From: Paenibacillus monticola
GTDB lineage: Bacteria; Bacillota; Bacilli; Paenibacillales; Paenibacillaceae
Direction: 5' to 3'
NCBI RefSeq assembly: GCF_009664975.1
Contig: NZ_WJXB01000007.1
Location: forward strand, 1-64,000
Length of the DNA stretch: 64,000 nt
Numbering within the stretch: the stretch's first letter is position 1; the number at the start of each line of letters is the position of its first letter. The notes under the pieces were generated by a model. It saw only the letters and a program-made list of their open reading frames with translations. It was not told the origin of the DNA and searched no databases. Position numbers and translations under genes: made by a program. This document shows positions 46,083-57,200 of this stretch, one piece after another.

Positions 46083-46952
46083 CTATTCCGTTTTGAAAAA
46101 TTTATTGATAATCAATGTGAAAAGCAAACACTCGAGAATAATGAACACTGAAATTGCACTGCCGTATCCATAACGGAAAGCATCAAAAATAGTCGTGTAC
46201 ATTAATGTGCTCGGCACTTCCGTGGTGAAGAAAGGTCCACCGCCTGTCAGCACATAAATCAGGTCGAATACTTTAAATGCACCGATGACGGAAAAGACCA
46301 GGCATACTTTAAGGATAGGTCTCATTAACGGAATGGTGATCAGAAAGGCTGTTCGTATGCGGGAAGCCCCGTCAATCTTTGCGGCTTCAAAAATATCCGT
46401 CGATATCGACTTTGCTCCGGCATACATCAGCAGCATATGATAACCGATATATTGCCAAAGAGTTGGAATAAACGAAGCAATAAGTGCTGTTTTCTTCTGG
46501 CCAAGCCAGTCCTGCATCAGATTGGAAAGACCTACGTTCTCCAGCAGCGAGTTTAGAAGGCCGTAATCCGCATTATAGATTTTGGACCAGAGCTGGGCGA
46601 TAACTACAGTTGAAATCAGAACAGGAATAAAAAATACTGTACGGTAAAAACCTTCCCCCTTCACATTGGATGCCAGGATAAGGGCCAGAAAAAGAGATAT
46701 GGGTAATTGAATAAAAATAGATGCAGCTGCAAACAAGAGCGAATTTTTGATGGAATTTAACGCCCGAGAATCCGAGAACATCTCAACATAGTTATGAAAG
46801 CCAACATACACACCCTTTCCGATTCCATCCCAGTCCAATAAACTGTAATAACTGGAGACGAATATCGGAACTAATACAATTGCACAAAAGATAAGAAATG
46901 TAGGAAGAACAAATATAGCAATGGCAGTCTTATTGGAAAATACAGAGTTCAT
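46083..46952 (-). CDS. Sugar ABC transporter permease (MalF type)
   Basis: 289 residues, six membrane helices, EAA loop DIFEAAKIDGASRIRTAFLI. Partner of the MalG-type permease. It follows the binding-protein gene, separated by the stem-loop at 46971-47002. Confidence 0.92.
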   Translation of the reverse strand: MNSVFSNKTAIAIFVLPTFLIFCAIVLVPIFVSSYYSLLDWDGIGKGVYVGFHNYVEMFSDSRALNSIKNSLLFAAASIFIQLPISLFLALILASNVKGEGFYRTVFFIPVLISTVVIAQLWSKIYNADYGLLNSLLENVGLSNLMQDWLGQKKTALIASFIPTLWQYIGYHMLLMYAGAKSISTDIFEAAKIDGASRIRTAFLITIPLMRPILKVCLVFSVIGAFKVFDLIYVLTGGGPFFTTEVPSTLMYTTIFDAFRYGYGSAISVFIILECLLFTLIINKFFKTE

Positions 46953-46970
46953 CGTCCTTCTCCTCTCAAA

Positions 46971-47002
46971 GATGTGGTCAGGGATGCTTCCCTGACCACA
47001 TC
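46971..47002. repeat. Perfect 14-bp stem-loop between binding-protein and permease genes
   Basis: GATGTGGTCAGGGA and TCCCTGACCACATC pair perfectly around TGCT. There is no T-run, so it probably protects the binding-protein mRNA and lowers downstream expression, as known for other binding-protein operons. Confidence 0.75.
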
Positions 47003-47023
47003 ATGTTTGCCTTTATTCCACGA

Positions 47024-48337
47024 TTAGAGATTTAGTTCCGTCGGTTTAAGCTGTGCCATCTGTTTGCAGAATTCCTCCGGAGAGATGTCCCCTGATAACA
47101 GCTGCGCAATTAAGTTTTTGTGAGATTCTGCTGAATCGGCAGGAAGTATATTATCCCACCATGCAATATATGATGTTGCCGTTTTCATAATCTCTGCGCT
47201 GGATAGATCCAGCGTGGAAAGCCCCGAGGTGTCCAACTCGTCCGTATTCCAGCTTGGAAGTCCCGCGCCGGCCAGGTAGCCCTGCGTGCCGAGTTGTTCA
47301 CTCAGATACATCAGGAAATCAACCGTTTCTTTAGGATGATTGGTTTTTTTACTGATGTAGAAGCCGTCCACCGCTCCACCGAATATTTCGGTGCTTTTCC
47401 CTTTTCCGTCTTCAAAGACCGGGAAAGGAATGACCTTTACTTTGCCTTTAACCGCTGAAGACGGATCTTCGATGCCGGCGTTTACCCAGTTCGCCTGAAC
47501 CATCATGGCCCCGTTCCCTGCATTAAATGCGCCGAGCATTTCATCATAGCTCATGCTGAACATGCTGCTGTTAAAAGCGCCAGCCTTGGCAAGTTCCTGC
47601 ATTTTCGCCGCTGCAGCTACAAAGTCCGGTGTATTCCATTTCGCAGGATCTTTAAATGCCTCCATCACCTGATCATTTCCAGCCTGGCGCATCGCTATGA
47701 TATCGTACCAATACATGCCAGGCCAGCGGTCTTTTTCTCCCATGAGGGCCGGAGTAATTCCTGCTGCTTTTAGTTTATCTATAGCATCAAGCAGTTCAGA
47801 ATAGGTCGTTGGCAGTTTGGCTCCCGCTTTGTCAAACAATTCTGTGTTTACATAGAGATTCGCAATATGGGTGTAGACCGGAAGTGTGTAAATTTTCCCG
47901 TCTTTCTCGATGGCTTCTGCCATGCCCGGTCCCATTCTGGACTTAATATCATCCGTCAAATAGCTGGAGATCTCAAGAACATTACCGGATTTAATATAGG
48001 GTTCCATAAAGCTGCCTCCGCCCATGCCGTAAAAGATATCCGGCGATTCGCCTGCGGCAATGGAGGTCTTAATTTTGGTCTTGTATTGCTCGCCTGTTGT
48101 ACCTGTCCGATCAATCTGAATATCGGGATGCTCAGAATTCCATTTTTCGATGATTTGCGGTAGCAATTTGGCCGACGGATCCGTATTACCTACAGACTGA
48201 TCCCAGAGCGTTAACTTTATGGGTCCGCTTTCATTTGACTGCGCCCCATTTGAAGAATCAGACGAACAAGCAGCGATGCTGCCTGCCATTCCTACAGCCA
48301 AAACCATTCCCATCGTTCTTTTTAATAGCGTTTTCAT
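47024..48337 (-). CDS. Sugar-binding lipoprotein of the ABC importer
   Basis: 437 residues. Signal peptide with lipobox SIAAC; the mature part begins SSDSSNGAQSNESG. The body has the family-1 solute-binding pattern (KLTLWDQSVG, GESPDIFYGMGG, VDFLMYLSEQLG). It captures an oligosaccharide outside the cell for the two permeases. The substrate cannot be read; nearby xylan and arabinan enzymes suggest hemicellulose fragments. GGGAGG lies upstream of the ATG. Confidence 0.92.
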   Translation of the reverse strand: MKTLLKRTMGMVLAVGMAGSIAACSSDSSNGAQSNESGPIKLTLWDQSVGNTDPSAKLLPQIIEKWNSEHPDIQIDRTGTTGEQYKTKIKTSIAAGESPDIFYGMGGGSFMEPYIKSGNVLEISSYLTDDIKSRMGPGMAEAIEKDGKIYTLPVYTHIANLYVNTELFDKAGAKLPTTYSELLDAIDKLKAAGITPALMGEKDRWPGMYWYDIIAMRQAGNDQVMEAFKDPAKWNTPDFVAAAAKMQELAKAGAFNSSMFSMSYDEMLGAFNAGNGAMMVQANWVNAGIEDPSSAVKGKVKVIPFPVFEDGKGKSTEIFGGAVDGFYISKKTNHPKETVDFLMYLSEQLGTQGYLAGAGLPSWNTDELDTSGLSTLDLSSAEIMKTATSYIAWWDNILPADSAESHKNLIAQLLSGDISPEEFCKQMAQLKPTELNL

Positions 48338-48448
48338 TTATGAACCTCCCTATGAATATTCATTGTTTCTATATCAAATTCTAGAGAAATCCCCTCTGCA
48401 ACTCCATTCAAAATACAGGCATTTCCTTTTAAAATTCAAACATCATTC

Positions 48449-50023
48449 TCAGCTGTTTCTATACTCGTTCATGGGCCTACCCAGACTTTTTTTGAATAAC
48501 AGACTAAAATAATGCGGATCGATAATACCTACCTGTTCGCCGATCTCATATCCCTTTAAGTCCGTTCGCTTCAGCAGGGCTTCTGCCTTTTTCATGCGTA
48601 TATTCGTAAGATACTCGACAAAGGTCTGCTTAGTCTCCTTCTTCATGAGTCGTCCCAAATGGCCTGGACTGACAAAAAATGCGGCAGCCGTACTCGCTAA
48701 TCCCATTTCGGGATTGCTCATGTTGGTTTCCAGGTATTCTTTCACTTGGCTGATCAGGTTGCCTTCTTTGGTTTGCTTTTTCGAATAGATAGCCATTGCG
48801 ACATGAAGAACATAACTCTCCAAGGACTTCGTTAATTCCGGAAGATGATCGGCCGTAAGGATGGAGACGAGGGTTTCTCTAATATCAGGTTCGTCCTCGA
48901 TCTGTTGTTCAATTGCCGCACGCTGACATTCTCTGAATACATCCATTGCCGCCATACGGAACTGCGATATACTGGAAAACGACACGTTAAAGATAGCGAT
49001 TAAAACCTCAACCACCCGTTCAGAGGACCCGACACTGATATAGAACTGAAGCTGCTGAAGGAGAGAAGCGTTTGACCGATACTGCTGATCTCCGTTCTCT
49101 ACGATATCTTCGAAGCAAATTACCTGGTTCTTCCCTACGAAAGCCTGATAATAAAGTGCACGGCAGGCTTCCTGATATCCCAAATGTGCCGCTTCAATGT
49201 TTTCAAGTTTTTGCCCGATTCCGATGCTTACCGTGCAGCGGCTGGATTGGGTCAAATTTGTGATTAACTCTTCGCAACCTGCGGCCAGATTGGCATCAGG
49301 GTTCTGGTTAACGATGATAATTTGATTCCGAGTATCCGTTAAAATAATCACTTGGGGATTCTCTCTATAAAACGCTTCTATTTTCTTTCTGCATTCCATT
49401 CTTAATAGAATCAGTTGCTCCTCGGTCTGTTTCACTGAAACTGGGGAAATCTCAATAACGGCTATTTGAAGCGCTCCTGCTCCACAGCATAGGAGCACTC
49501 CGAAATACTCCGCTTTTTCGCAAATTTCTTTTCTTGAAAGAGTGCCGTTTAACCAATGAAATAGAAACTTCTCCTTGAGATAAGGGAAATTCTGCTTAAG
49601 CTCTTCCTTCAGCTTCTCCAGTTCCAGCTCCCGTGCCCGCTCTTCATTTATTTTCTGTCTTAGCTTTTCGGTAACATGAAGCAACTCCGAGGCGTGAATC
49701 GGCTTTAATATAAAATCTGTTATTCCGATCTTGATACTTTTGCGAGCATATTCAAATTCGTCATGACCGGTAACGACCACAATTTTTATATCAGGGTACT
49801 TTTTTAACACCCTTTCACTAAATTCAATTCCATCGATAGAAGGCATATAAATGTCCGTGAAAATGATATCAGGTTTATGCTCGTCCACAAAATGAAGCGC
49901 TTCAATGGCATTGGAAGCTTCGCCGATAATGGTCATGCCCTGCTTGCCCCAGTCAATGCGCATTTTCAGCAAATTCCGTATGAGATACTCATCATCAACA
50001 ATTAACACCTTTAATTCGCCCAT
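48449..50023 (-). CDS. YesN-type response regulator with AraC helix-turn-helix
   Basis: 524 residues. Receiver domain (VDDE 9-12, Asp57 in FTDIYMPS, Lys in FILKPIHAS), a long middle region with GGDEF-like remains (TVSIGIGQKLEN), and a C-terminal AraC pair ending HYFSLLFKKSLGRPMNEYR. It probably activates the downstream sugar transporter genes. Its start overlaps the end of the sensor kinase gene by 13 bases. Confidence 0.93.
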   Translation of the reverse strand: MGELKVLIVDDEYLIRNLLKMRIDWGKQGMTIIGEASNAIEALHFVDEHKPDIIFTDIYMPSIDGIEFSERVLKKYPDIKIVVVTGHDEFEYARKSIKIGITDFILKPIHASELLHVTEKLRQKINEERARELELEKLKEELKQNFPYLKEKFLFHWLNGTLSRKEICEKAEYFGVLLCCGAGALQIAVIEISPVSVKQTEEQLILLRMECRKKIEAFYRENPQVIILTDTRNQIIIVNQNPDANLAAGCEELITNLTQSSRCTVSIGIGQKLENIEAAHLGYQEACRALYYQAFVGKNQVICFEDIVENGDQQYRSNASLLQQLQFYISVGSSERVVEVLIAIFNVSFSSISQFRMAAMDVFRECQRAAIEQQIEDEPDIRETLVSILTADHLPELTKSLESYVLHVAMAIYSKKQTKEGNLISQVKEYLETNMSNPEMGLASTAAAFFVSPGHLGRLMKKETKQTFVEYLTNIRMKKAEALLKRTDLKGYEIGEQVGIIDPHYFSLLFKKSLGRPMNEYRNS

Positions 50024-51858
50024 GCTGGATCCACTCCATTCGGTATACTTAATGTGATCACAGTTCCCTTACCCGGTTCACTTTTTATGTGAATACAGTC
50101 TCTATCTCCATAAAAAATGCGTAAGCGTTCCATAGTTCCCCAGAGGCCAAAGCTCTGATTTTGACCTTTTCTTTCTGTGTACAGGATCTGTGCAATCTCT
50201 TCTTGCGACATTCCCACACCGTCGTCAGCTATGGTTATACTTACTTTATCATTCATACAACTCACACTGATTCCTATCGTTCCCTGTGATCCTTTAGGCC
50301 GTATCCCGTGATAAAGGGAGTTTTCCACCAATGGCTGCAGCACAAGCTTCGGGATTGGATAATGGCAGCATTTCTCGTCCACTTCAAACTGAACGTCGAA
50401 GACATCCGGATAACGCGTCTTCTGGATTATCAAATAATTACGAACAATTTCAACTTCTTCACCTATAGTAATAATCTCTCTTCCTTTGCTGACGCTCAAG
50501 CGATAGTAACTCCCCAAAGCCTCAATCAGTTCACAAACCTGTTCGTTTAATCCGGACAATGCTAACGAGGTAATCGAATCCAATGTGTTATATAGAAAAT
50601 GGGGTTTGATTTGGGCTTGCAGCGTATTTAATTCCGCCTTGCGAAGGGTGTTCTGCTCTTCAATAATTCGTTTCAGCATTTGCTCGATTTGCTCGATCAT
50701 ATCGTTATGCCCTCTGAATAATTGCTCAAATTCATAACTGTTCAACTCGACGTTTACTTTTCTGAAATTACCGCTTGGCGCTTTGTTCATGGAACGCAAA
50801 AGTTTATGAATCGGTTTAATGATACTGCGTGAGATAATGAATGAACTTACAAAGAACACAGTTCCATTGATCACAAGCAGAATCAGTGCCAAAAGAACAA
50901 GTGATTTATTTTTGAAATCGGCGGTTCCATATGAATTAACACTAATAAACTTCCAGTTGTAATTTCCTCCCGTCAAATAAGAAACCGTGTATTTGTGTGA
51001 ACCAGAGTTTAGGGTAAGAGATCCGGAGCGTCCCTGCCTGAATTTTTCTTCAAGCCGGTCTTTATTGGCTGTCACGATCTGCTGAAGAACTGCACCCTGT
51101 TGTCCCAAGGTGGGATTAGCTACAATCATTTGACTGTTTTCATCCAAAATAGCAATCTCAAATGAGTTTTCATTCAGCAGATTGGAATATGCCTGAACAA
51201 ATGAATCCGCCTTAATGTTCATGACCAAAACGCCAAGGGGAGATGTGTCGTCGATATCGCGTATCAATCGGATAACAGATATAAAATCCCCTTTGGCAGT
51301 TCCTTCGGAGAACGCTCCACTCCCATTCAGTCTCAATATGTACTTTCCTTCATTTTGAACCACCTGTTGATACCACGGAGCATCCTTTACACTCGCTTCT
51401 TTAAAAGTCGGCAGTTCCTGAGTCCCAATAGAAAAACTATGATCTGAATTGTCAAAAATATAAACGGAATCGATGACTGGAACCGCTTGCATTAGGTTGT
51501 ACAAATAAGTACTAACCTTAGACTGGGTTTCCAAATTGGCGTATACATTCCCTTGTCGGAGCAAATTTTGTAGATTATAATCCGAAAAGATCATCTTCGA
51601 ATAGTTGTTAACGTTTCCAATCATTAAATCAACATTGGTCTGTATAGATGTAATCGTTTGTAGCGAAGCCTCACTGATTTTCTTCTGTGCTGAATTCGAG
51701 GAAATTTGGTTAAGCACCAAATAACTGAACCCCAGTGTGAATAAGATCACCAGAAAATAAGCGAACGGTATTTTAAAGGCTAATTTCCTCGTTTTACTGC
51801 GAAATAAGGATCGAATGCTTTTAATATGCAAGTTCACGGCTTGGCCCTCCAATTTCAA
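50011..51858 (-). CDS. YesM-type sensor histidine kinase
   Basis: 615 residues. Membrane helix about 30-50, a large extracellular sensor about 55-300 of the Cache type, second helix about 315-340, HAMP (RSIIKPIHKLLRSM), His-kinase motif QIKPHFLYNTLDSI with the phosphorylated His, and a HATPase domain (ADDGVGMS, FGLWGTMERLRIFYG). First gene of the minus-strand sugar operon. It probably senses an extracellular sugar or the loaded binding protein. Confidence 0.93.
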   Translation of the reverse strand: MKLEGQAVNLHIKSIRSLFRSKTRKLAFKIPFAYFLVILFTLGFSYLVLNQISSNSAQKKISEASLQTITSIQTNVDLMIGNVNNYSKMIFSDYNLQNLLRQGNVYANLETQSKVSTYLYNLMQAVPVIDSVYIFDNSDHSFSIGTQELPTFKEASVKDAPWYQQVVQNEGKYILRLNGSGAFSEGTAKGDFISVIRLIRDIDDTSPLGVLVMNIKADSFVQAYSNLLNENSFEIAILDENSQMIVANPTLGQQGAVLQQIVTANKDRLEEKFRQGRSGSLTLNSGSHKYTVSYLTGGNYNWKFISVNSYGTADFKNKSLVLLALILLVINGTVFFVSSFIISRSIIKPIHKLLRSMNKAPSGNFRKVNVELNSYEFEQLFRGHNDMIEQIEQMLKRIIEEQNTLRKAELNTLQAQIKPHFLYNTLDSITSLALSGLNEQVCELIEALGSYYRLSVSKGREIITIGEEVEIVRNYLIIQKTRYPDVFDVQFEVDEKCCHYPIPKLVLQPLVENSLYHGIRPKGSQGTIGISVSCMNDKVSITIADDGVGMSQEEIAQILYTERKGQNQSFGLWGTMERLRIFYGDRDCIHIKSEPGKGTVITLSIPNGVDPAWAN

Positions 51859-51956
51859 GATTAAAGTCTCTCCAGATCACTTCCTCCTATTTATACAGAA
51901 CTACGTAATTTTTTCAAGTACTATCTAGCTGCCTCTCTCCTCTTCTGACTCACACC

Positions 51957-52020
51957 ATTGCCTAATCATGCCATCGATTAAAATAGGTGATTAAGAGGAT
52001 TAGGCAATCATCTGGCATGA
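51957..52020. repeat. Two interleaved inverted repeats in the divergent promoter region
   Basis: ATTGCCTAATC (51957-51967) pairs with GATTAGGCAAT (51998-52008), and TCATGCCA (51966-51973) pairs with TGGCATGA (52013-52020). The arms run A-B-A'-B', which is a pseudoknot order rather than a nested hairpin. As DNA they could be regulator half-sites for the aldo/keto reductase promoter, perhaps for the AraC protein encoded after it. Confidence 0.45.
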
Positions 52021-52121
52021 ATGGTATAACGATTCCTTTATCATTTGGAGCATAATAAGAATGTAATGGATAAGCTTCATCGATAGAGAATCAATATTCC
52101 TAAACATATGGAGGATATTTC

Positions 52122-52973
52122 ATGTAAAAAGTAATTTTGAACAATGGTGTAGAGATGCCAGTGCTCGGCTTTGGTGTGTTTCAAATTGCTGATCAAAGTC
52201 AATGTGAACAAAGCGTTTATGACGCTATCACAAGTGGTTACCGGTTGATTGATACGGCTGCGTCCTATCTGAATGAGGAAGCCGTCGGCAGAGCAATCAG
52301 ACGAAGCGGTGTGGCAAGAGAAGAGTTATTTATTACTACGAAACTTTGGGTTCAGGATACCGGTTATGAGCGCACGAAGAAAGCCTTTGAGAATTCACTG
52401 AAAAGACTGCAATTAGATTATTTGGATCTGTATTTGATTCATCAGCCTTATGGTGATGTGTTTGGCTCCTGGCGTGCGATGGAGGAATTGTACCGTGAGG
52501 GAAAGGTCCGGGCAATTGGCGTAAGTAACTTCCATATGGACCGTCTCATCGATTTAATCATTCATAATGAAGTTGTTCCTGCCGTAAACCAGGTAGAGAC
52601 GCATCCATTCAATCAGCAAATCGAAAGTGCAGCCTTCATGAAGGAGAATAAGGTCCAGATTGAATCTTGGGCACCTTTTGCAGAGGGGAAAAATAATTTG
52701 TTCCAGAATGAGCTATTGGGATCCATCGCTGAAAAGTATAATAAATCGGTTGCTCAGGTCGTTTTACGCTGGTTAACCCAAAGAGAGGTTGTCGTGATTC
52801 CAAAATCGGTTCGTAAAGAAAGAATGATCGAAAATATTAGTATTTTTGACTTTGAGTTGAGCCCAGAGGATATAAAGTCGATTACTACACTAGATACGAA
52901 TCAGAGCCTTTTCTTCTCCCATCGTGATCCTGAAATGGTCAAATGGCTTAGTAACCGTAAACTTGATATCTGA
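52122..52973 (+). pseudogene. Aldo/keto reductase with a stop at codon 2
   Basis: The natural ATG (52122) has GGAGGATATTTC directly upstream but is followed immediately by TAA (52125). After it KVILNNGVEMPVLGFGVF continues as a normal aldo/keto reductase with DTAASYLNEEAVG, the catalytic Lys in FITTKLW, LIHQPYGD, and VIPKSVRKERM. Reinitiation at the TTG at 52137 would give 278 residues missing only the first few, so some activity is possible. The neighbouring AraC gene is also interrupted by a stop codon. Confidence 0.7.
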
Positions 52974-53172
52974 CAATCAGAAGATAAACAAAACCAGAGC
53001 AGATGCTGATTGTTCCTCCGATTGTTATTTTGCCATCTAATCCAATGATGCAGAAAAAAAGCACATAACCGTTATTCTGATCGCACTGAATGGTTGCCTA
53101 TTCCTGTCATAGCATTAACTATACGGATCACTTTTGGTTTATAATCGAGAAAAAATATCTGAAGGAATCTTC

Positions 53173-54105
53173 ATGTCAGACGCCATCCTTAATCCACAAA
53201 AAGAACTGGCGAAGCTCATTCAGCACTTTTCACCGATGGATGGTGTGTTTGAGACAGCTATTCCTAATCTTTTTATCATCCGATACTCCGAAATATCTGA
53301 ACCTGCATACAGGGTATATAAACCTTCTTTTTGCGTGATTGCTCAGGGTTTAAAAGAGGTACTCTAGGCTCAAGAGCGATTTGAATATGGCTCAGCAGAT
53401 TATTTGATCGCTTCCATGAATCTACCTGTAGTTGGCCAGATTATTAGAGCATCATCCGATATCCCTTATCTGAGCATTAAATTAGAATTTACACATGACC
53501 AGATTTTAGAGGTGATTAACGAGGTTAACGTTCGTATGGTACCAAATGACAACGCAAAGCGTGCCCTGTTTGTAGGTCAGATGGAGCACTTCTTAATGGA
53601 TGCGACTCTAAGACTCATTGAATTACTAAACCAGCCGGAGGATATCCCGTTCCTTGCTCCACTGTTCACAAAGGAAATTATTTATACCCTTCTGAAGGGT
53701 CCTTACGGTGTTACGCTAGGTCAAATTGCCATGGAACGCAGCAATGCCTATCGAATAAGAGAAGCTATTGATCACATTACTACCAATTTCGATCAATCTA
53801 TGCGTGTCGAAGAGCTTGCTGAAGCAGCGAGTATGAGCCTCTTCTCCTTCCACCGTAACTTTAAGGAAGTGACAGGTATGAGTCCCATTCAATTTCAGAA
53901 GCAATTGAGGTTGCAGGAAGCAAGGCGTTTATTGCTCTCTGAATCTGCTGAATCTGCTGAAGTCGCTTTCCGGGTCGGATATGAGAGTGCTTCCCAATTC
54001 AGCCGTGAGTATTCTCGTATGTTTGGTTCTCCGCCGAGATCCGACGTAAAACATTTAAAGGAAATGTATGATCCCGCTAAAAGTATTGTTTTCTTGGGGG
54101 ACTAA
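53173..54105 (+). pseudogene. AraC-family regulator with an internal stop codon
   Basis: MSDAILNPQKELAKLIQHFS starts at 53173 with AAGGA upstream. The frame is open except for TAG at 53365-53367 (KEVL-stop-AQERFEYG) and resumes in the same frame to 54105, with AraC_N and two helix-turn-helix motifs (MRVEELAEAASMSLFSFHRNFK). It is a full-length homologue of 41135-42097. An alternative ATG at 53404 could start a shortened protein that keeps the DNA-binding part. Confidence 0.75.
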
Positions 54106-54133
54106 TGTTTACTGGGAATTGATTTGTGAAAAA

Positions 54134-54172
54134 AAGAAAGGAACAGTTACATCGGTAATCTGTTTCCTTCTT
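54134..54172 (+). terminator. Terminator after the interrupted AraC gene
   Basis: AAGAAAGGAACAG pairs with CTGTTTCCTTCTT, with one unpaired T, around an AT-rich loop in which TTAC and GTAA add a partial inner stem. ATTTT follows. Confidence 0.7.
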
Positions 54173-54295
54173 ATTTTCGATCTGTTACAAGTCGTTGTAC
54201 TAATTATCAAAAAATTCCTGTCACCATTTATCAATTATTACTGATTTTATAGTTACTTCGAAGAGTTCAAGTTAAACTTGATTGAATGCAGCCTA

Positions 54296-57200
54296 TTAAT
54301 CAGTATGTTTTATAATTAATTCCCTTAAATTGTTCTCAATCTCATCAAGTAGTTTTATTGCTGAGTCATCTATTCCTAATTTTGAAATGATGTCTACATC
54401 TGTGATTTCACCGAGATTGATTTTATAAACCTCTTCAGTTCCGTCTTGTACTAAATCAAATTGCCTCGATATATAATTCATTTGTTCCTCAGAAAACTCA
54501 TAGGGTACTATGTCAAAACCGCATCCTAGATCCAAACTTTCGATTAAGGTCCAAACAAATGGCATACTTGCCATACCACCTGCATTTTCTCCTTGTTTAT
54601 TAATATCGAGACGGAAATCTAATTCCTTTAAAATAAATGAAGCCGTATCTATATGTGATTCTTTTTTTATTTTTTGAAAGTAATTTTGAATTGTTGGAAC
54701 TACATAATAATCTAGATAGTCATGTGGGTCTAATTCTAGGAAAAGTTTTAGAAACAGCTTTTCCCACTCAGTATTTTCAAAGTAATAGAATCCGATATCA
54801 GTTAGATACGTACTATCTTCTACTACAAACTCTTTTTTTCTTTTAGCACGTAGTTTTTGCCATTGGTCTGCCATATCCATAGAATTATAGAAGTCACTCT
54901 TCTCGTCTTTATTCATACCTGCAATTACCATGCCGTAAGGTATCATTACAAGTAAAATATTAACTAGCTTACACCATTTCCCCTGCTCTATAAACAATCC
55001 ACCTTCAATCATCAATTCCAAATATTGTTCATCGTATTCAAAATTTAAAGTGTACGCCTCAGTTGAAATTATTTCATCTTTTGTAAATTTAGCATTCTCT
55101 CGGTACATGACTTCAGAACAAAAATTTATAAGAAAACTTATAAGTTTTTTTTGATCAACATTTGTCTTTGATGCAAGAATAGCTAGTAGGTGTGAAATAA
55201 ATAGCATTGGTTGTTTAAAGATTTGTTTAGATTCAAGTAGATTTTTCTCTAAAAAAAGAAACGATTCTTCATCCGCCATAAATTCTCGAATGTACCAATA
55301 TTCTTCACTATCTTGTATCTCTAACAGTTCATACTTTAGCTCTTCATCAATGTGACTACCGCGTATAAAGTCCTGCAAGTCCTCTTCCCAAAAGTACGAT
55401 ACTTCTCCTAATATTTCTTTTGTATAAGTTTCTACTACTTCATCATAAGCTATTTTCTCTGCCTTCCATTCTGCGTCTTCTTCAAAATCTTCTTCCTGGT
55501 CTTCATCAAGTTCCTCTTCCGTTTCATTCAAAAAGCTCATATAACTTTCTACAATCGTTTTAAATTCGCTTGTATATGGAAGTTCATATGTATTAAAGCT
55601 TTCCAAGATTTGATTGACTATGAATTTACAATAATTAACGTTATTTAATTCTATATATACCGATAACTTGTGTTCGAAATATTCTTCAATATATTTTTGA
55701 ATGCGTTGTCTATTATCGTGTAAAAACATTGAATACTCATTAGGAAAAACCTCTTGAAACTTATGGACATCTAAATCCCCATTTTCAAAGCATATTCTTT
55801 CGAAATAAATATGAATGATCTCCATACCGTTCAATTTTAGACCGCATTCCAGATATCGAATGATTACTAAACGATAAATCATTTCTAGATTATAATCGTC
55901 AATCTCCACTTGTATATCACGCATCTGTTCATTGTAATTTTCAATATAGTTGATAAAAAATTTTGAGAAGTCGGTCTTCATTCTTGTACTATAACCACAT
56001 AAAATACTATAAAAGCGGACTAACTGAGTAGTCTCCTCTAAGGAATCATAATAATATTCAAATTCGTTAGAATCTAAGTATTCCCGATAATCATTCGGTA
56101 TCAAGGGCATTGATTCAAAATTATCAATACACTTTTTCATTAATGCTGAATACCGGACTTCTGAGTCCCGGGTGTAATGATTCAATAAATATGTTAATTG
56201 CCCATGATAACAACTTCCATGCGATAAGATTTCAAAATAATGCTCTATGTTATTACGCAAATAATTGAAAATATATTCCTGTGCAGAGGGATTTTGAAAT
56301 TTAACTATAATTGTATATTCATCATCAAGGGCCATTGATTTAATAACTGTTTTCTCGAGTTCATCAACTACTTCTGCAAAGTTCTTTTTATCAATAACTC
56401 TCTGCATTTGTTTCAGACATCTATAGTATGTCTTCTTAATATGGTCGATTAGTGAAGGCACTGGGGATATCAATAGTATAACTGAGAGCAATTTTGCTTC
56501 TGAAGAAAGGTTGTTAAAGATTGCATTCCAAAAATTCTCTGGCCGTTCAATATAGTCCCAAAAGTGCTCAACGCATTCCTTTGGATGCTCGTTTAACTCG
56601 ACATTTTGTAGAAACATTTCAATTACTCGGGGGTTATAATTCGCATGTCTTACTATTTCTTTGTGTTCACGGAATAACTCCTTAGTTTGCTGCCAATTTA
56701 ATTTGGATTGCTGCAGATGACCAAAAAATATTCTGGCTTTCTCCACTTCACTGTATTCCTCTAATCTGCATTCTAATTTATACTTTCCTATTACCTCTTT
56801 GAGCTCTGCATGCTTCTCCAAACCCTGTTTTAATATGTACTCCCTAGTTGTTAGTATCAGGATGCAATTTTTCTCTATTTTAATTCTTTCAATAATTTTT
56901 GCGAGGCGTTGCTCATCTTTGCCAGCTATTGAACTTTCCTGAAATGTGCTGCCCCAAAAATCATCAAATATTATTACTTTCTTCCCTGGGCTCCTTTGTG
57001 CTATATAAATATCGTCTACTGATTTAATCCAGAAAAACTCTTCATATCCTTTTCGCTGGACAAAAAATCTGCCCAATTGATAGGCAATAGAAGTTTTCCC
57101 CATTCCAGGTTCACCCGATACAATTACTACCCGTTTTTCATTTAGTATCTTCATAGCTCTGCCATAAGCCTCTGTTTCCACAAAAACCGCAGACTTTTTC

